From Campylobacter concisus ATCC 51562 (GTDB lineage Bacteria; Campylobacterota; Campylobacteria; Campylobacterales; Campylobacteraceae): a DNA stretch of 64,000 nucleotides. Made by a program: the position numbers and the translations under genes. The stretch spans positions 186,001-250,000 of the forward strand of contig NZ_ANNI01000009.1 in the NCBI RefSeq assembly GCF_000466745.1. Reading direction: 5' to 3'. How positions within the stretch are numbered: position 1 is the stretch's first letter; every line of letters begins with the position of its first letter. The notes under the pieces were generated by a model. That model saw nothing but the letters and a program-made list of their open reading frames with translations. It made no database searches and was not told where the DNA came from. This document shows, piece after piece, positions 9,140 through 19,118 of this stretch.

Positions 9140-10185
9140 TTTGCAAGTTCCATATATAAATTTTGAGTATTTTCTATCATTTTTTCGATACTAAATATCT
9201 CTTTTACATACTCTCTGCCAAACTCACCCATCTGTTTTCTTAAATTTTCATCCAAAATGAGCCTTTCGAGCACCTTCTTTAGCTCCTCTTTGTTGCCATT
9301 TTCAAATAAAAATCCGCTTTTGCCATTACTTACCGCCTCGCCAAGTCCGCCCACATCGCTTCCAATAGTAGCTAGCTTGCACGAAGATGCCTCAAGCAGC
9401 GCTCCACCGATAGCCTCCATCTCTGAAGGTAACACACAGATATCAAGTGAGCCCAAAAAATCGCTCACATCGGTTCTGCTGCCAAGCATAAAGATATTTT
9501 TTTTATCTTTTATATATTCGTGTAAATTTTTATTTTGCGGGCCATCACCTACAATAAAAAGGGCTGACTTTTCTAAATTTAACTCGCTAAATGCATCGAT
9601 TAATAGCTTATGATTTTTAGCAGCTCTTAACACTGCAACGATGCAAATTCCAACTACGTCGTCATTTAAGCCAAATTCTTTTTTCATATTTATCTTAAAT
9701 TCTGGCGTATATTTTTGCGTATCGATGCCAGTGTAGATTTTTAACACCTTCTCTTTTTTGACGCCTCTTTTGATAAGATCAGCGCAAACTGAGTCACAAA
9801 CGCCGACCACTTTTGTGCTTAGGTTGTAAGGTAAGGACGATGTTATAGGCAGCTGTAAATGCCTAGTACGAACCACGCTAACGCCACAAATTTTACCAAC
9901 AATCGCTCCAATGGTGCCATCTTTACCTGAGTGAGTTGAGATGATTTTTATATTATTTTGCTTTACAAATTTGCAAATTTTTAAAATTTCAAAGATATTA
10001 AAAGACTTTTTGAGATTAAACTCAACGAATTCGCACTCGATCTGTTTCTCAAAGCTTTTTGAGCCAGGATTTAGCCCATAAAAAACTTTAAATTTGCTCT
10101 TATCTAGTCCATTTATTACACGCTGAGTGCGGTGTTCCTGTCCGCCAAATCCAAGAGAGCTTTCAAGCTCAAGTATATTTATCAT
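9136..10185 (-). CDS. Family 4 glycosyltransferase (second copy)
   Basis: The 349-residue protein begins MINILELESSLGFGGQEHRT and has the GT4 donor-site E-x7-E motif within EMEAIGGALLEASSCK near residue 258. It is translationally coupled to the following deacetylase (4-bp overlap) and starts 3 bp after the upstream GT2 gene. It is similar in layout to the rightward GT4 at 5221-6294. It is likely an LOS core or outer-core transferase working with the neighbouring deacetylase. Confidence 0.85.
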   Translation of the reverse strand: MINILELESSLGFGGQEHRTQRVINGLDKSKFKVFYGLNPGSKSFEKQIECEFVEFNLKKSFNIFEILKICKFVKQNNIKIISTHSGKDGTIGAIVGKICGVSVVRTRHLQLPITSSLPYNLSTKVVGVCDSVCADLIKRGVKKEKVLKIYTGIDTQKYTPEFKINMKKEFGLNDDVVGICIVAVLRAAKNHKLLIDAFSELNLEKSALFIVGDGPQNKNLHEYIKDKKNIFMLGSRTDVSDFLGSLDICVLPSEMEAIGGALLEASSCKLATIGSDVGGLGEAVSNGKSGFLFENGNKEELKKVLERLILDENLRKQMGEFGREYVKEIFSIEKMIENTQNLYMELAK

Positions 10186-10188
10186 TTT

Positions 10189-11217
10189 CTACTCTTTAAA
10201 TTCTTTCATTTTTTTATTTGACAAAAAGCCATTTATTGTATTAAAGATTTTTAAAATTTTTGATACATTTTCGTACGATTTTATATTTTTTAGCACTTTA
10301 AGCAAAATTCTTTGTTTTAATCTAAGCTTTGAAAAACCAGCTGAGCTTATGATGCTATCAATATCTGCATAAAAAAGATCAAGTGCCTTTACATAGCTAC
10401 TATTTTTTAGATTTGGTCTTGCCAAAATAGCTGGCATATAGACGCTTTTTATCTTTCTAAGCTCTAGATCTGGCACCATTTCAAGAGCTAAATTTTTGTT
10501 TTTTAAAATTGAGATTATGTCATCATAAACAAATTTATGATCCATCACAGCTTTTAATTTTTCAAAGCCAGCAGTGTTGTTGTTTCCTATCTTATAGCAA
10601 TAAAAAGTCTTATTTAGCTTTACAAGAGTTTTTGAAGCGATAACATTTCTCACTACAGTGTGAAAATCTTCAGCTTGCGTGATCCCAACTGGAAATAAAT
10701 TTTCTTTTAAAATTTTAGTCCTAATCGCCTTGTTTGCCGCATTATGCAAGACTTTGTTGTGCCTTGAGGCTAAAAGCCTTTTTAGATACTCGTTTTTATC
10801 GATTACGCCATCCTCTTTTGTCTCAAAATCCTTCAAAAAGAGCTTTTTATAATCATAGACCTTACACATATCTGTTATCACTATGTCGGCATCAAATTTT
10901 TCTGCGATATCATAAACGCATGAAGCATAATCTTTTTCCACATAGTCATCAGCATCTACACAGATAGTATATTTGCCACTAGCTAGCAATATACCGTCAT
11001 TTCTGGCAGCACTAACACCGGCATTGCTCTTTGTTTTTAATATTATTTTATCTTTATATTCTTCTAATATTTCTAGCGTATTGTCAGTACTTCCATCATT
11101 AATAACTATAATCTCAATATCATCCATGTCTTGAGATATAAGCGAATTTAAGCAATCCCTAATGTGCTCTTTTTTGTTAAAAACAGGCACTACAAAGCTT
11201 ATTTTCACATCAGGCAC
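10189..11217 (-). CDS. Family 2 glycosyltransferase
   Basis: This 342-residue GT2 enzyme has the N-terminal pattern SFVVPVFNKKEHI, the nucleotide-binding INDGSTDNT near residue 40 and the metal-binding CVDADDY near residue 90. The second half carries the helical extension seen in Campylobacter LOS and capsule GT2 enzymes. The start is a GTG at 11217 with AAGGAAG upstream. It heads the leftward block GT2-GT4-deacetylase and is divergent from the ligase gene (86-bp gap). Substrate is not known. Confidence 0.84.
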   Translation of the reverse strand: MPDVKISFVVPVFNKKEHIRDCLNSLISQDMDDIEIIVINDGSTDNTLEILEEYKDKIILKTKSNAGVSAARNDGILLASGKYTICVDADDYVEKDYASCVYDIAEKFDADIVITDMCKVYDYKKLFLKDFETKEDGVIDKNEYLKRLLASRHNKVLHNAANKAIRTKILKENLFPVGITQAEDFHTVVRNVIASKTLVKLNKTFYCYKIGNNNTAGFEKLKAVMDHKFVYDDIISILKNKNLALEMVPDLELRKIKSVYMPAILARPNLKNSSYVKALDLFYADIDSIISSAGFSKLRLKQRILLKVLKNIKSYENVSKILKIFNTINGFLSNKKMKEFKE

Positions 11218-11303
11218 GATACTTCCTTTTAATTTTTGTTTAATTGTATATTATTTTTAGTTCAGCAATGATAAAATGCCCATTTAAAATTTAAAGGATC
11301 TGC

Positions 11304-12476
11304 ATGAAAAACGACATTGCCTCTAAGCTCTACAATCTTTTTTTAGTTATTGTCTTATTTACGCTACCAGTAACTGAGGGCTTAAAGCAAATTTCACTCA
11401 CACTTTTCGTCTTGGCTGGAATTTATATTTGCGTCAGAGAAAAAAGGCAATTTAAATTTGATCTCATAAATATCTCACTTTTTATCTTTGTTTTGGCTAC
11501 TTTTATAAGTTGTCTTATAAATGGAGTTTCTGTATCAAGAGCGCTTGATCCGCTAAGATGTATGCTATTTTTCTTTGTAGCCAGAGGTGTCGGTGTAGAA
11601 AAAATAAATTTTAAATTTTTATTTTTTGCCTTATTTACCGGTTTTATTGCCGCGTTTATCCCTGCTTGTGTAGAAAAATTCACTTCAAATGATCCTTTAG
11701 CGCTTTTTGAGCTTAAATCAATAGGACACGTAAATCATAGTGCTATTTTTATGCTACTAGTTTTTTGTGTAGCATTAGTTTCGATAAATAGCAAAGCAAT
11801 TTTTGAAAAGTATATAGGCATAAGTGTTGCCGGAATTTGCGTCCTTGGAATAATGATAGCTGGCTCTAGAGCTACAATGTATCTTTTACCAATCATTATT
11901 TTTACTTACTTGCTTTTTGAAATTTTAAATAAACAGATAAAAATAAAATTTTTATTAGGCTTGATGATTTTATTTAGTGTAATAGCTATTTCTTATATAT
12001 ATATATCAACAAATATCACTCAAGATGAAAGATTGTATAGTCAACTAACAAAGGGAGTTACTGGATCAGAGACTAGATATCCGATCTTTGCTAGCGCATT
12101 TTATACGTGGTTAGAACACCCTTTATTTGGGATAGGTTCTGGTGAGTTTAAGATCATTGATATAACAAAATATTTTCCAGGCAATGTTGAAGTTCATGTT
12201 AGTCACGCACACAATACCTTTTTAACATTTTTAACAGAAAAGGGCATCGTTGCCTTGCTTGCATATTTGGTATTTCAACTATCACTCTTTATAAAATTTA
12301 TTAAAAATTTTAGACAAAATAGCATAGTTTTTCTTGCCCTTTTAATGCTCATGGCTAATAATATAATCTCACTTGCAAATACAACATTTCACCATGAAAA
12401 TGCCCTTTTAATGCTACTATTTTGGGCTCTGGCTTTAAGTGCGATAGATGAAAAATCGACCTTAAAAATTAGCTAA
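11304..12476 (+). CDS. waaL: O-antigen ligase family membrane protein
   Basis: The 390-residue protein is strongly hydrophobic with about ten to twelve predicted membrane spans and a large periplasmic loop after the middle, as in the O-antigen ligase/polymerase (Wzy_C) superfamily. The loop contains HVSHAHNTFLTFLTEKG, and a His in this H-N-x-F pattern is conserved in ligases. In LOS loci such proteins join a lipid-linked sugar or glycan to the core on the periplasmic side. Wzy polymerases look alike, so the WaaL name is a preference from the position in the locus. A -10 like TAAAAT lies about 25 bp upstream of the ATG, and AAAGGA is the ribosome binding site. Confidence 0.75.
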   Translation: MKNDIASKLYNLFLVIVLFTLPVTEGLKQISLTLFVLAGIYICVREKRQFKFDLINISLFIFVLATFISCLINGVSVSRALDPLRCMLFFFVARGVGVEKINFKFLFFALFTGFIAAFIPACVEKFTSNDPLALFELKSIGHVNHSAIFMLLVFCVALVSINSKAIFEKYIGISVAGICVLGIMIAGSRATMYLLPIIIFTYLLFEILNKQIKIKFLLGLMILFSVIAISYIYISTNITQDERLYSQLTKGVTGSETRYPIFASAFYTWLEHPLFGIGSGEFKIIDITKYFPGNVEVHVSHAHNTFLTFLTEKGIVALLAYLVFQLSLFIKFIKNFRQNSIVFLALLMLMANNIISLANTTFHHENALLMLLFWALALSAIDEKSTLKIS

Positions 12477-12492
12477 CGCTCCAACACGCCTC

Positions 12493-12522
12493 AACCGTTT
12501 CAAATTTTACAAAGAAACGGTT
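12493..12522. terminator. Bidirectional hairpin between converging waaL-like gene and uvrA
   Basis: A perfect 9-bp stem AACCGTTTC / GAAACGGTT encloses a 12-base AT-rich loop in the 57-bp gap between two converging genes. On the minus strand the sequence continues into A/T-rich DNA; the T-runs are short on both sides. Position and symmetry support a shared transcription terminator. Confidence 0.6.
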
Positions 12523-12533
12523 AAGCTAAATTT

Positions 12534-15362
12534 CTACTTTTTCTTCATTTCCTCAAGCTCTTGTGCTAGAAATTCTCCAGTGTAGCTACCAGTTTTTTTA
12601 TAATTTTTAGCTACTTCTTTTACACTGCCGCACGCTATCACTTTACCGCCCTTTGCACCGCCTTCTGGCCCCATATCGACGATATAGTCGCAGTTTTTGA
12701 TAACATCCATATTATGTTCGATCACAAAGACTGAATTTCCAAGATCAACTAAGTGATTTAGCACCTTTACTAGCCTATCAACATCGGCAAAATGAAGCCC
12801 CGTCGTTGGTTCATCAAGGATGTAAAGCGTATTTCCGGTATCACTTCTACTAAGCTCTTTTGCTAGCTTCACGCGCTGCGCCTCGCCGCCACTAAGTGTG
12901 ACTGCATTTTGCCCAAGTGTGATGTAGCCAAGCCCTACGTCTTGCAGCGTGGTGAGCTTTGAAGCGATCTTTGGCACAGCCTTGAAAAACTCAACCGCCT
13001 CATCAATGCTCATATTTAGCACCTCGGCAATGTTTTTGCCCTTGTATAAAATTTCTAAGGTTTGAGCATTGTATCTAGCGCCATTACAAACGTCACAAAC
13101 TACGTTAATATCAGGCAAAAAGTGCATCTCAATCGTGATCTCACCCTCGCCTTGGCACTTCTCGCAGCGTCCACCTTTGACATTAAAGCTAAAGCGCCCT
13201 ATTTTATAGCCTCTAAGCTTGGCCTCTTTAGTCTGCGCAAACAAATTTCTGATCTCATCCATCACACCAGTATATGTTGCCGGATTTGAGCGTGGAGTGC
13301 GGCCTATAGGGCTTTGATCGAGGTAGATCACCTTGTCTAAATTTTCAAGTCCACTTAAATTTACCCCAGCTATCTTTTTCACTTTTTTAGCTCTATTTAG
13401 CTGTTCCTGCGCCTCTGGAAGCAAGGTCTGAAGTATTAGCGAGCTCTTGCCAGATCCTGAAACGCCAGTGATACCAACTAAATTTCTAAGTGGAAATTTC
13501 GCGGTTAAATTTGAGATATTATTGATATTTACATTTGAAATTTCGAGCCACTTCTCAGCTTTTCTATTTTTTTGATAGTCGATCTTTTTCTTACCATTTA
13601 TATATAGGGCGGTCTGAGTGTCTGATCTTAAAAGCTCTTTTGAGCTACCAGCAAAAACAACGTTACCGCCAAATTTACCAGCTCCAGGGCCGATATCTAC
13701 GATAAAATCAGCCTCTTCTATCGTTTTTTTATCATGCTCGACAACGATTACAGAGTTGCCTTTAGCTTGTAAATTTCTAAGTGTTTTTATGAGTTTTAGC
13801 GTATCACGCTCGTGTAGACCGATGCTTGGCTCATCAAGCACGTACATGACGCCACTTAGCCCGCTTCCTATCTGACTCGCGATCCTGATACGCTGCGCCT
13901 CACCACCGCTGATCGTCCTAGCATCACGTCCAAGTGACAAATAGCCAAGCCCCACGTCATACAAAAAGAAAAGCCTCTCGTTGATCTCTTTTAAGATAGG
14001 CTTTGCGATCGCCTTATCATAGTCGCTAAGATAGGCGAAATTTTTCTCATTCGAGAAAAAAGCGGTGCAGTTTTCTATGCTCATATCTAAAATTTCACCA
14101 AGCCCAAGGCCAGCGACCTTGACCGCTAAGCTTTGAGGTTTTAGTCTGTGGCCTTTACAAGCGTCACAAATTTTCTCACTCATATACTCGTCAAAGTCCT
14201 TGTAGTCCTTCAAAAGCCCATGTGAAATTTTAACCACTCCATCAAATTTTCTAAGCAGTTTGTTTCGCTTCCAAAAGAACTCAACATCCTTGACGTTACC
14301 ATATAAAACGAGCCTCTTTTCATCTTCACTAAGCTCGTAATATGGCTTTTTGATATCGATGCCATTTTGCTCGCAAAAAGCAAGTAAAAATTTATAGTAA
14401 TAGCTCATGTTATAGCCATAAAGTAGCTTGATCGCGCCGTTTTCTATCGACTTTTCCTCATCGATGATCTTACTCATATCTAGGCTATATCTTATGCCAA
14501 GTCCATCGCAGTGCTCGCAAGCACCCTTTGGCGAGTTAAAGCTAAAGCTAAGCGGCTCAAGCGGAGTAAATGAAATTTTACAATCAAAACAAGCCATGTG
14601 CTCGCTGTAATGTATAAAGCTCTCTTTTAAGCCCAGTTCATCGGCATTTGCGATCTCTATCTCGACCTCTCCAAAGCTCTCATTTAGTGCCTTTTCTACG
14701 TCGCTTGCAAGGCGCTCGTGATTTTGCTCATCAATAGCGATCCTATCAACGATAACCTTTATCGTGTGTTTTTTTGTTTTTGCAAGCTCGATCTCCTCGT
14801 CAAGCCTCACCACTACGCCATCTATCTGTGCCCTTACAAAGCCTTTTTGGCGTAAATTTTCGATCAAATCCGCCCATGTGCCCTTTTTCTCACGAACTAG
14901 CGGCGCATAGATGATCACTTTTGCGCCAAGTGGGAGCTTTGAAATTTCATTTATGATGTCGCTCGCACTCATTTTTGAGATAGGTTTGCCGCATTTATGG
15001 CAGTGCTGAACGCCGACTCTTGCGTACAAAAGCCTTAGATAATCATAAATTTCTGTAATCGTACCGACCGTTGAGCGAGGGTTTTTAGAGGTGGTCTTTT
15101 GATCGATCGCGATAGCAGGCGTTAAACCCTCGATCTTATCGACATCCGGCTTACCTACACGGTCTAGAAACTGCCTAGCGTAGCTACTAAGGCTCTCCAT
15201 GTATCTTCTTTGTCCCTCAGCATAAAGCGTATCAAAGGCTAGCGTGCTCTTGCCGCTTCCGCTAAGACCGGTAAAAACTACTAATTTATTTTTTGGAATT
15301 TTAAGATTTATATTTTTTAAGTTATGTTCTCTTGCGCCAGTTATTTCAATAATATCGTTCAT
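12534..15362 (-). CDS. uvrA: Excinuclease ABC subunit A
   Basis: UvrA is the damage-sensing ATPase of nucleotide excision repair and loads UvrB on DNA. The 942 residues contain two ABC ATPase modules: Walker A GLSGSGKS at residues 32-39 and GVSGSGKSS near 640, with signature ISGGEAQR and LSGGEAQR and Walker B VLDEPS / ILDEPTTG. Zinc-binding cysteine clusters CHKC, CFDC...CEHC and CEKC...CDVC are all present. Length matches typical UvrA (about 940). The ATG at 15362 has GTTGTATAAATTTA upstream and only a poor Shine-Dalgarno. It is transcribed alone, converging with the ligase gene. Confidence 0.97.
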   Translation of the reverse strand: MNDIIEITGAREHNLKNINLKIPKNKLVVFTGLSGSGKSTLAFDTLYAEGQRRYMESLSSYARQFLDRVGKPDVDKIEGLTPAIAIDQKTTSKNPRSTVGTITEIYDYLRLLYARVGVQHCHKCGKPISKMSASDIINEISKLPLGAKVIIYAPLVREKKGTWADLIENLRQKGFVRAQIDGVVVRLDEEIELAKTKKHTIKVIVDRIAIDEQNHERLASDVEKALNESFGEVEIEIANADELGLKESFIHYSEHMACFDCKISFTPLEPLSFSFNSPKGACEHCDGLGIRYSLDMSKIIDEEKSIENGAIKLLYGYNMSYYYKFLLAFCEQNGIDIKKPYYELSEDEKRLVLYGNVKDVEFFWKRNKLLRKFDGVVKISHGLLKDYKDFDEYMSEKICDACKGHRLKPQSLAVKVAGLGLGEILDMSIENCTAFFSNEKNFAYLSDYDKAIAKPILKEINERLFFLYDVGLGYLSLGRDARTISGGEAQRIRIASQIGSGLSGVMYVLDEPSIGLHERDTLKLIKTLRNLQAKGNSVIVVEHDKKTIEEADFIVDIGPGAGKFGGNVVFAGSSKELLRSDTQTALYINGKKKIDYQKNRKAEKWLEISNVNINNISNLTAKFPLRNLVGITGVSGSGKSSLILQTLLPEAQEQLNRAKKVKKIAGVNLSGLENLDKVIYLDQSPIGRTPRSNPATYTGVMDEIRNLFAQTKEAKLRGYKIGRFSFNVKGGRCEKCQGEGEITIEMHFLPDINVVCDVCNGARYNAQTLEILYKGKNIAEVLNMSIDEAVEFFKAVPKIASKLTTLQDVGLGYITLGQNAVTLSGGEAQRVKLAKELSRSDTGNTLYILDEPTTGLHFADVDRLVKVLNHLVDLGNSVFVIEHNMDVIKNCDYIVDMGPEGGAKGGKVIACGSVKEVAKNYKKTGSYTGEFLAQELEEMKKK

Positions 15363-15536
15363 TAAATTTATACAACCTTTTTAAAATTTTAATCTGTAAA
15401 TTTAGTCTAAAAGTGATAAAAGATTTATAAAGTAGTTTTTCTAAAATTTAAGATTGTAGTTAAATTTAAGGGCTTATTTATATCATTTTCAGCTTTTTTT
15501 GATATTCTACGCCAAATTTTAACCTAAGGAGAAAAA

Positions 15537-15821
15537 ATGTCTGTAAAAATAACTGATATATGTATAAGCTGTGGTTCATGTATTGATGAATGCCCAGTTT
15601 CAGCTATCGTTGATGATAGCGACAACCCAACTGGAGCAGATACATACTATGTTTATTCAAATAAATGCGTTGAGTGCGTAGGTTATAATGATGAGCCAGC
15701 CTGTGCATCTGCCTGTCCAACTGACGGTTGTATCGTATGGGATGCTGTTGTAGCAGGACAACCTTCTCGCGATCAGATCGGTGCTGATGCACGCAATGGC
15801 TCTATTCCAGTTATTCAATAA
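15537..15821 (+). CDS. fdxA: 4Fe-4S dicluster ferredoxin
   Basis: The 94-residue protein has two [4Fe-4S] cluster motifs: CISCGSCIDECP at the N terminus and CVECVGYNDEPACASACP near residue 40, the second with the longer spacing found in Campylobacter and Helicobacter ferredoxins. It serves as a soluble low-potential electron carrier, for example for pyruvate or 2-oxoglutarate oxidoreductases. TAAGGAG precedes the ATG. In C. jejuni the matching gene lies beside ahpC and ndk, and here the same group is present but ahpC is about 3 kb away, after fabH. Confidence 0.92.
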   Translation: MSVKITDICISCGSCIDECPVSAIVDDSDNPTGADTYYVYSNKCVECVGYNDEPACASACPTDGCIVWDAVVAGQPSRDQIGADARNGSIPVIQ

Positions 15822-15840
15822 ATTTATATTTATAAATTTT

Positions 15841-15869
15841 AGGCTCAATTTGAGCCTATTTTATTTTTA
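15841..15869 (+). terminator. Rho-independent terminator after the ferredoxin gene
   Basis: A 7-bp stem AGGCTCA / TGAGCCT with a 3-base loop is followed by ATTTTATTTTT. This is a classical intrinsic terminator 20 bp after the ferredoxin stop codon and before the ndk promoter. Confidence 0.8.
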
Positions 15870-15881
15870 AGCTTTATTTGA

Positions 15882-15887
15882 TATAAT
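15882..15887 (+). promoter_or_regulatory. Predicted sigma-70 -10 element of the ndk operon
   Basis: TATAAT in the context TTTGATATAATTGCC lies 42 bp before the ndk start and just after the ferredoxin terminator. Campylobacter sigma-70 promoters rely on the -10 box with a T-rich upstream region, which is present (TTTTATTTTTAAGCTTT). Confidence 0.65.
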
Positions 15888-15929
15888 TGCCAACTTCAAT
15901 TTAAATAACCTAGATTTAAGGAAAAATTT

Positions 15930-16343
15930 ATGCAAAGAACACTTTCTATTATTAAGCCTGATGCTGTTAAGAAAAATGTTGTTGGAAAAATTATAGATAG
16001 ATTTGAAAGTAACGGCTTAAGAATCGCAGCTGCAAAGAAAATCCAACTTAGCAAATGCGATGCAAAAGCATTTTATGCAGTTCATAAAGATAGACCTTTC
16101 TTCAACGATCTAGTCGAATTTATGATAAGCGGGCCAGTTGTGGTTATGGTTTTAGAGGGCGAAAATGCAGTTGCTAAAAACCGCGAGCTAATGGGTGCAA
16201 CTAACCCAAAAGAAGCAGCTCCTGGCACTATAAGAGCTGATTTTGCCGATAGTATTGATGCAAATGCGGTTCACGGAAGCGATAGCCTAGAAAATGCTGT
16301 GAATGAAATAAATTTCTTCTTTGCTTCAAGAGAAATTTGCTAA
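15930..16343 (+). CDS. ndk: Nucleoside diphosphate kinase
   Basis: Ndk balances nucleoside triphosphate pools through a phosphohistidine intermediate. The 137-residue protein starts with the usual [12 protein letters not shown] and contains the active-site segment NAVHGSDS, in which His (about residue 117) is phosphorylated. Length is standard. It begins an apparent operon with the DUF177 gene, rpmF, plsX and fabH, an order I remember from C. jejuni. Confidence 0.97.
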   Translation: MQRTLSIIKPDAVKKNVVGKIIDRFESNGLRIAAAKKIQLSKCDAKAFYAVHKDRPFFNDLVEFMISGPVVVMVLEGENAVAKNRELMGATNPKEAAPGTIRADFADSIDANAVHGSDSLENAVNEINFFFASREIC

Positions 16344-16359
16344 TTTTAGGTCAAGAAAA

Positions 16360-16719
16360 TTGATTATATCTTTTTCTAAAATAGCAAACAAAGATATAAG
16401 CTTTGAGCTAGTAGGAAATGATAATTTAGTTTTTATTGGAATTTTAAAAAGAAAAGACCCTTTTTTGGTAAAATGCCAAGGTAAAATAAAAGGGAATATA
16501 AATTATGTTTGCGATCGATGCGGTGAAGTATTTATGCTACCTATCGATCAAGATGTAGAGCTAAATTTAAGTGACGGTATTTATAAAGATAGCGAAAATG
16601 AGCTTAGCGATACGATGGAATTTTTTGATGGCAATATTAATTTAAAAGAAGTCTTTGAGAGCGAGTTAGAAGCTTTTAAAAGTGATTATTTCTATTGTGA
16701 AAAATGTAAAAATTTATAA
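16360..16719 (+). CDS. DUF177/YceD-family protein, rpmF-linked
   Basis: The 119-residue protein has the DUF177 (YceD) pattern with a Cys pair CDRC near residue 49 and a second pair CEKC close to the C terminus, likely a zinc site. In many bacteria yceD lies directly before rpmF and is tied to 23S rRNA processing; that role is family knowledge. The start is set at the TTG at 16360, which has AGG nine bases upstream and follows the ndk stop by 16 bp. A start at 16321 would overlap ndk and has no ribosome site. Confidence 0.75.
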   Translation: MIISFSKIANKDISFELVGNDNLVFIGILKRKDPFLVKCQGKIKGNINYVCDRCGEVFMLPIDQDVELNLSDGIYKDSENELSDTMEFFDGNINLKEVFESELEAFKSDYFYCEKCKNL

Positions 16720-16731
16720 AGGAGAGTAAAA

Positions 16732-16878
16732 ATGGCAGTACCAAAGCGAAGAGTGAGTCATTCTCGTGCAGCAAAACGTAGAACACATTATAAAGTTACA
16801 CTTCCAGTACCTGTAAAAGACAAAGATGGTTCTTGGAAAATGCCTCACCGCATAAACAAAACTACAGGTGAATATTAA
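16732..16878 (+). CDS. rpmF: 50S ribosomal protein L32
   Basis: A 48-residue, strongly basic protein starts [20 protein letters not shown] and ends TTGEY, the pattern of bacterial L32 in this phylum. No zinc-binding cysteines are present, so this is the C-minus form. GGAG lies seven bases before the ATG at 16732. It lies 12 bp after the DUF177 gene and 3 bp before plsX, matching the common yceD-rpmF-plsX-fabH cluster. Confidence 0.95.
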   Translation: MAVPKRRVSHSRAAKRRTHYKVTLPVPVKDKDGSWKMPHRINKTTGEY

Positions 16879-16881
16879 AAT

Positions 16882-17871
16882 ATGATTCGCATTGCTATCG
16901 ATGCTATGGGTGGTGATTTTGGTGCAGATCCTATAATATCTGGTGTTATTGATGCACTAAAAGAGACAGAATTTAAAGCTGTATTAGTTGGCGATAGCAA
17001 TGTCATCAAACCACTCATTCCACAATCTTATTTAAAAAATATCGAATTTTTAGAAGCTAGCGAAGTTATCTCGATGGCAGATGGTGCGACTGATGCACTT
17101 AAGAGAAGAGATAGTACGATCTACAAAGCAATTGAACTCTTAAAAAATAAGGAAGTTGATGCTGTAGTTTCTGCCGGTCATAGTGGTGCAACTATGAGTT
17201 TAGCTACCCTAAGAATTGGTAGACTAAAAAATATTTCTCGTCCAGCAATTGCAACACTTATGCCAAATTCAAAAGAATCTGCGACTTTAGTTTTAGATGT
17301 TGGTGCAAATGTTGATTGTAGAAGCGAGCATTTGTTTCAATTTGCCATAATGGGTGAGGCCTATGCAAAAGAAATTTTAGGTAGAAAAGAGCCAAAAGTT
17401 GGTCTTTTATCAAATGGCGAAGAAGAGAGCAAAGGCAATGAAGTTAGCAAAGAAGCCTTTAAATTAGTTTCTAGGCTTGATAGCTTTGTTGGTAATGCAG
17501 AAGGCAACCAAATTTTTGATGGTAGTATTGATGTAATGGTTTGTGATGGTTTTATGGGAAATATTCTTTTAAAAACTAGCGAAGGCGTTGCAGACGCTAT
17601 AGGTAAAATTATCAAAAAACAAATTAAAAAATCACCTCTTGCTATAGCTGGCTCTGTACTCATGAGAAAAGTTTTTAAGACACTTAAAAAGCAGGTTAGC
17701 TATGACGAATATGGCGGTGCACCGCTTCTTGGTGTAAATGGTTGTGTTATCATAAGTCACGGCAAAAGCAATTCAAAAGCTATAAAGAATGCAATTTTTC
17801 AAGCAATAAAATTTGCTAATTCAAATATAAATAAAGTTATCGAAGAAGAACTTTCGCACTTTGCAAGGTAA
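16882..17871 (+). CDS. plsX: Phosphate acyltransferase PlsX
   Basis: PlsX converts acyl-ACP to acyl-phosphate, the donor used by PlsY (encoded at 23279) for phosphatidic acid synthesis. The 329-residue protein begins [16 protein letters not shown], has [11 protein letters not shown] near residue 95 and the [16 protein letters not shown] segment near residue 220, all typical of PlsX. It lies 3 bp after rpmF and 3 bp before fabH. Confidence 0.97.
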   Translation: MIRIAIDAMGGDFGADPIISGVIDALKETEFKAVLVGDSNVIKPLIPQSYLKNIEFLEASEVISMADGATDALKRRDSTIYKAIELLKNKEVDAVVSAGHSGATMSLATLRIGRLKNISRPAIATLMPNSKESATLVLDVGANVDCRSEHLFQFAIMGEAYAKEILGRKEPKVGLLSNGEEESKGNEVSKEAFKLVSRLDSFVGNAEGNQIFDGSIDVMVCDGFMGNILLKTSEGVADAIGKIIKKQIKKSPLAIAGSVLMRKVFKTLKKQVSYDEYGGAPLLGVNGCVIISHGKSNSKAIKNAIFQAIKFANSNINKVIEEELSHFAR

Positions 17872-17874
17872 AAT

Positions 17875-18882
17875 ATGCCAAAAGCTTCACTGATTTCTAT
17901 CGCTTCTTACATTCCAGAAAAAATTCTAACAAATTTTGACTTTGAGAAAATGGTTGAAACAAGTGATGAATGGATAGTAAAGCGAACAGGTATCGAACAA
18001 AGGCATATTGCAACTAACGAAACAACAAGTGACCTTGGTACAAAAGCTGGTGAATTAGCTATAAAACGCTCAGGACTTGATAAATCTCAAATCGATGCAA
18101 TCATCTGTGCTACAATATCTCCAGATCATCTTTGTATGCCATCTACCGCTTGCAAAATAGCTGCAAATTTGGGTCTAAATTATGGAGTTACAGCATTTGA
18201 TATAAGTGCGGCTTGTACCGGTTTTATTTATCTTTTGGAGCTTGCAAATTCTCTCATTATTAGCGGTGCCAAAAAAAACGTATTAATTATCGGAGCCGAA
18301 AAATTAAGCTCTATTGTTGACTATACAGATAGAAGCACTTGTATACTATTTGGTGATGGAGCAGGTGCAGCTGTAATTAGTAGTGGTAATGAAAATGAGA
18401 TCATCGATATCCATACAGCAAGTGACGGTAAGCAAGCTGAACTTTTAATAACTCCAGGATGCGGGAGTGTATTTCCAGCCAGCGAGGAAACACTAAAAAA
18501 TAGACTAAATTTCATCCATATGAGTGGAAATGAAGTTTTTAAAATAGCAGTTCAAACACTTAGCAAAAGCGTAATAGAAATTCTGCATGCAAATAAAATG
18601 CAAAGCGAAGATATCGATTTTTTTATACCTCATCAAGCAAATATAAGAATAATAGATGCAGTAAAAAATAGATTAAATTTTAAAGATGAGCAATGTGTCT
18701 TGACTGTTGCTAAATATGGCAATACAAGCTCCGCTTCAATTCCAATGGCTATGAATGATGCCTATGAAGATGGACGCATCAAAAATGGTTCAGTTTTGCT
18801 TCTTGACGCATTTGGTGGCGGCTTTACATGGGGATCAGCGATACTAAAATTTGGCGGAAAAAATTTTAGCGATTTGCAATAA
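17875..18882 (+). CDS. fabH: 3-oxoacyl-ACP synthase III
   Basis: FabH condenses acetyl-CoA with malonyl-ACP to start fatty acid synthesis. The 335-residue protein shows the catalytic triad: Cys in [12 protein letters not shown] (about residue 112), His in IPHQANIRI (about 258) and Asn in YGNTSSAS (about 288). The gene ends the ndk-to-fabH operon. Elongation genes fabF, acpP and fabG are clustered at the other end of this window. Confidence 0.97.
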   Translation: MPKASLISIASYIPEKILTNFDFEKMVETSDEWIVKRTGIEQRHIATNETTSDLGTKAGELAIKRSGLDKSQIDAIICATISPDHLCMPSTACKIAANLGLNYGVTAFDISAACTGFIYLLELANSLIISGAKKNVLIIGAEKLSSIVDYTDRSTCILFGDGAGAAVISSGNENEIIDIHTASDGKQAELLITPGCGSVFPASEETLKNRLNFIHMSGNEVFKIAVQTLSKSVIEILHANKMQSEDIDFFIPHQANIRIIDAVKNRLNFKDEQCVLTVAKYGNTSSASIPMAMNDAYEDGRIKNGSVLLLDAFGGGFTWGSAILKFGGKNFSDLQ

Positions 18883-19076
18883 TTATAGCAAGTAATCTTC
18901 TAAATTTTTAGCAACGCTTTTACTAATTTCTTTCAAATACTCTCATCAATAGATTTTTAAAAATTTAAATTTTTACAACTTTTAACAAAATCCATTTTCT
19001 GCTTTTACCAATAACACTAAATTTACTACACAAAAATTTCTAAAATATATTTAAACTAAATTTAATTTTGAATAGA

Positions 19077-19082
19077 TATAAT
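19077..19082 (+). promoter_or_regulatory. Predicted -10 element of ahpC
   Basis: TATAAT in AATAGATATAATTTTGC lies 36 bp before the ahpC start in a 236-bp very AT-rich gap after fabH. No clear Fur or PerR box could be recognised by eye, although the gene is peroxide or iron regulated in relatives. Confidence 0.6.
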
Positions 19083-19118
19083 TTTGCAATCAATAAAATT
19101 TATTATTAAGGAGAACAA

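Noticed and set aside
1600-12476. Phase-variable homopolymer tracts in the LOS genes
   Set aside because: I looked for poly-G or poly-C runs as in C. jejuni LOS genes; no run of eight or more G or C was found in any glycosyltransferase gene.
18883-19118. Possible PerR or Fur operator before ahpC
   Set aside because: The gap is so AT-rich that many weak matches occur; none forms a convincing inverted repeat at the -10/-35 region.
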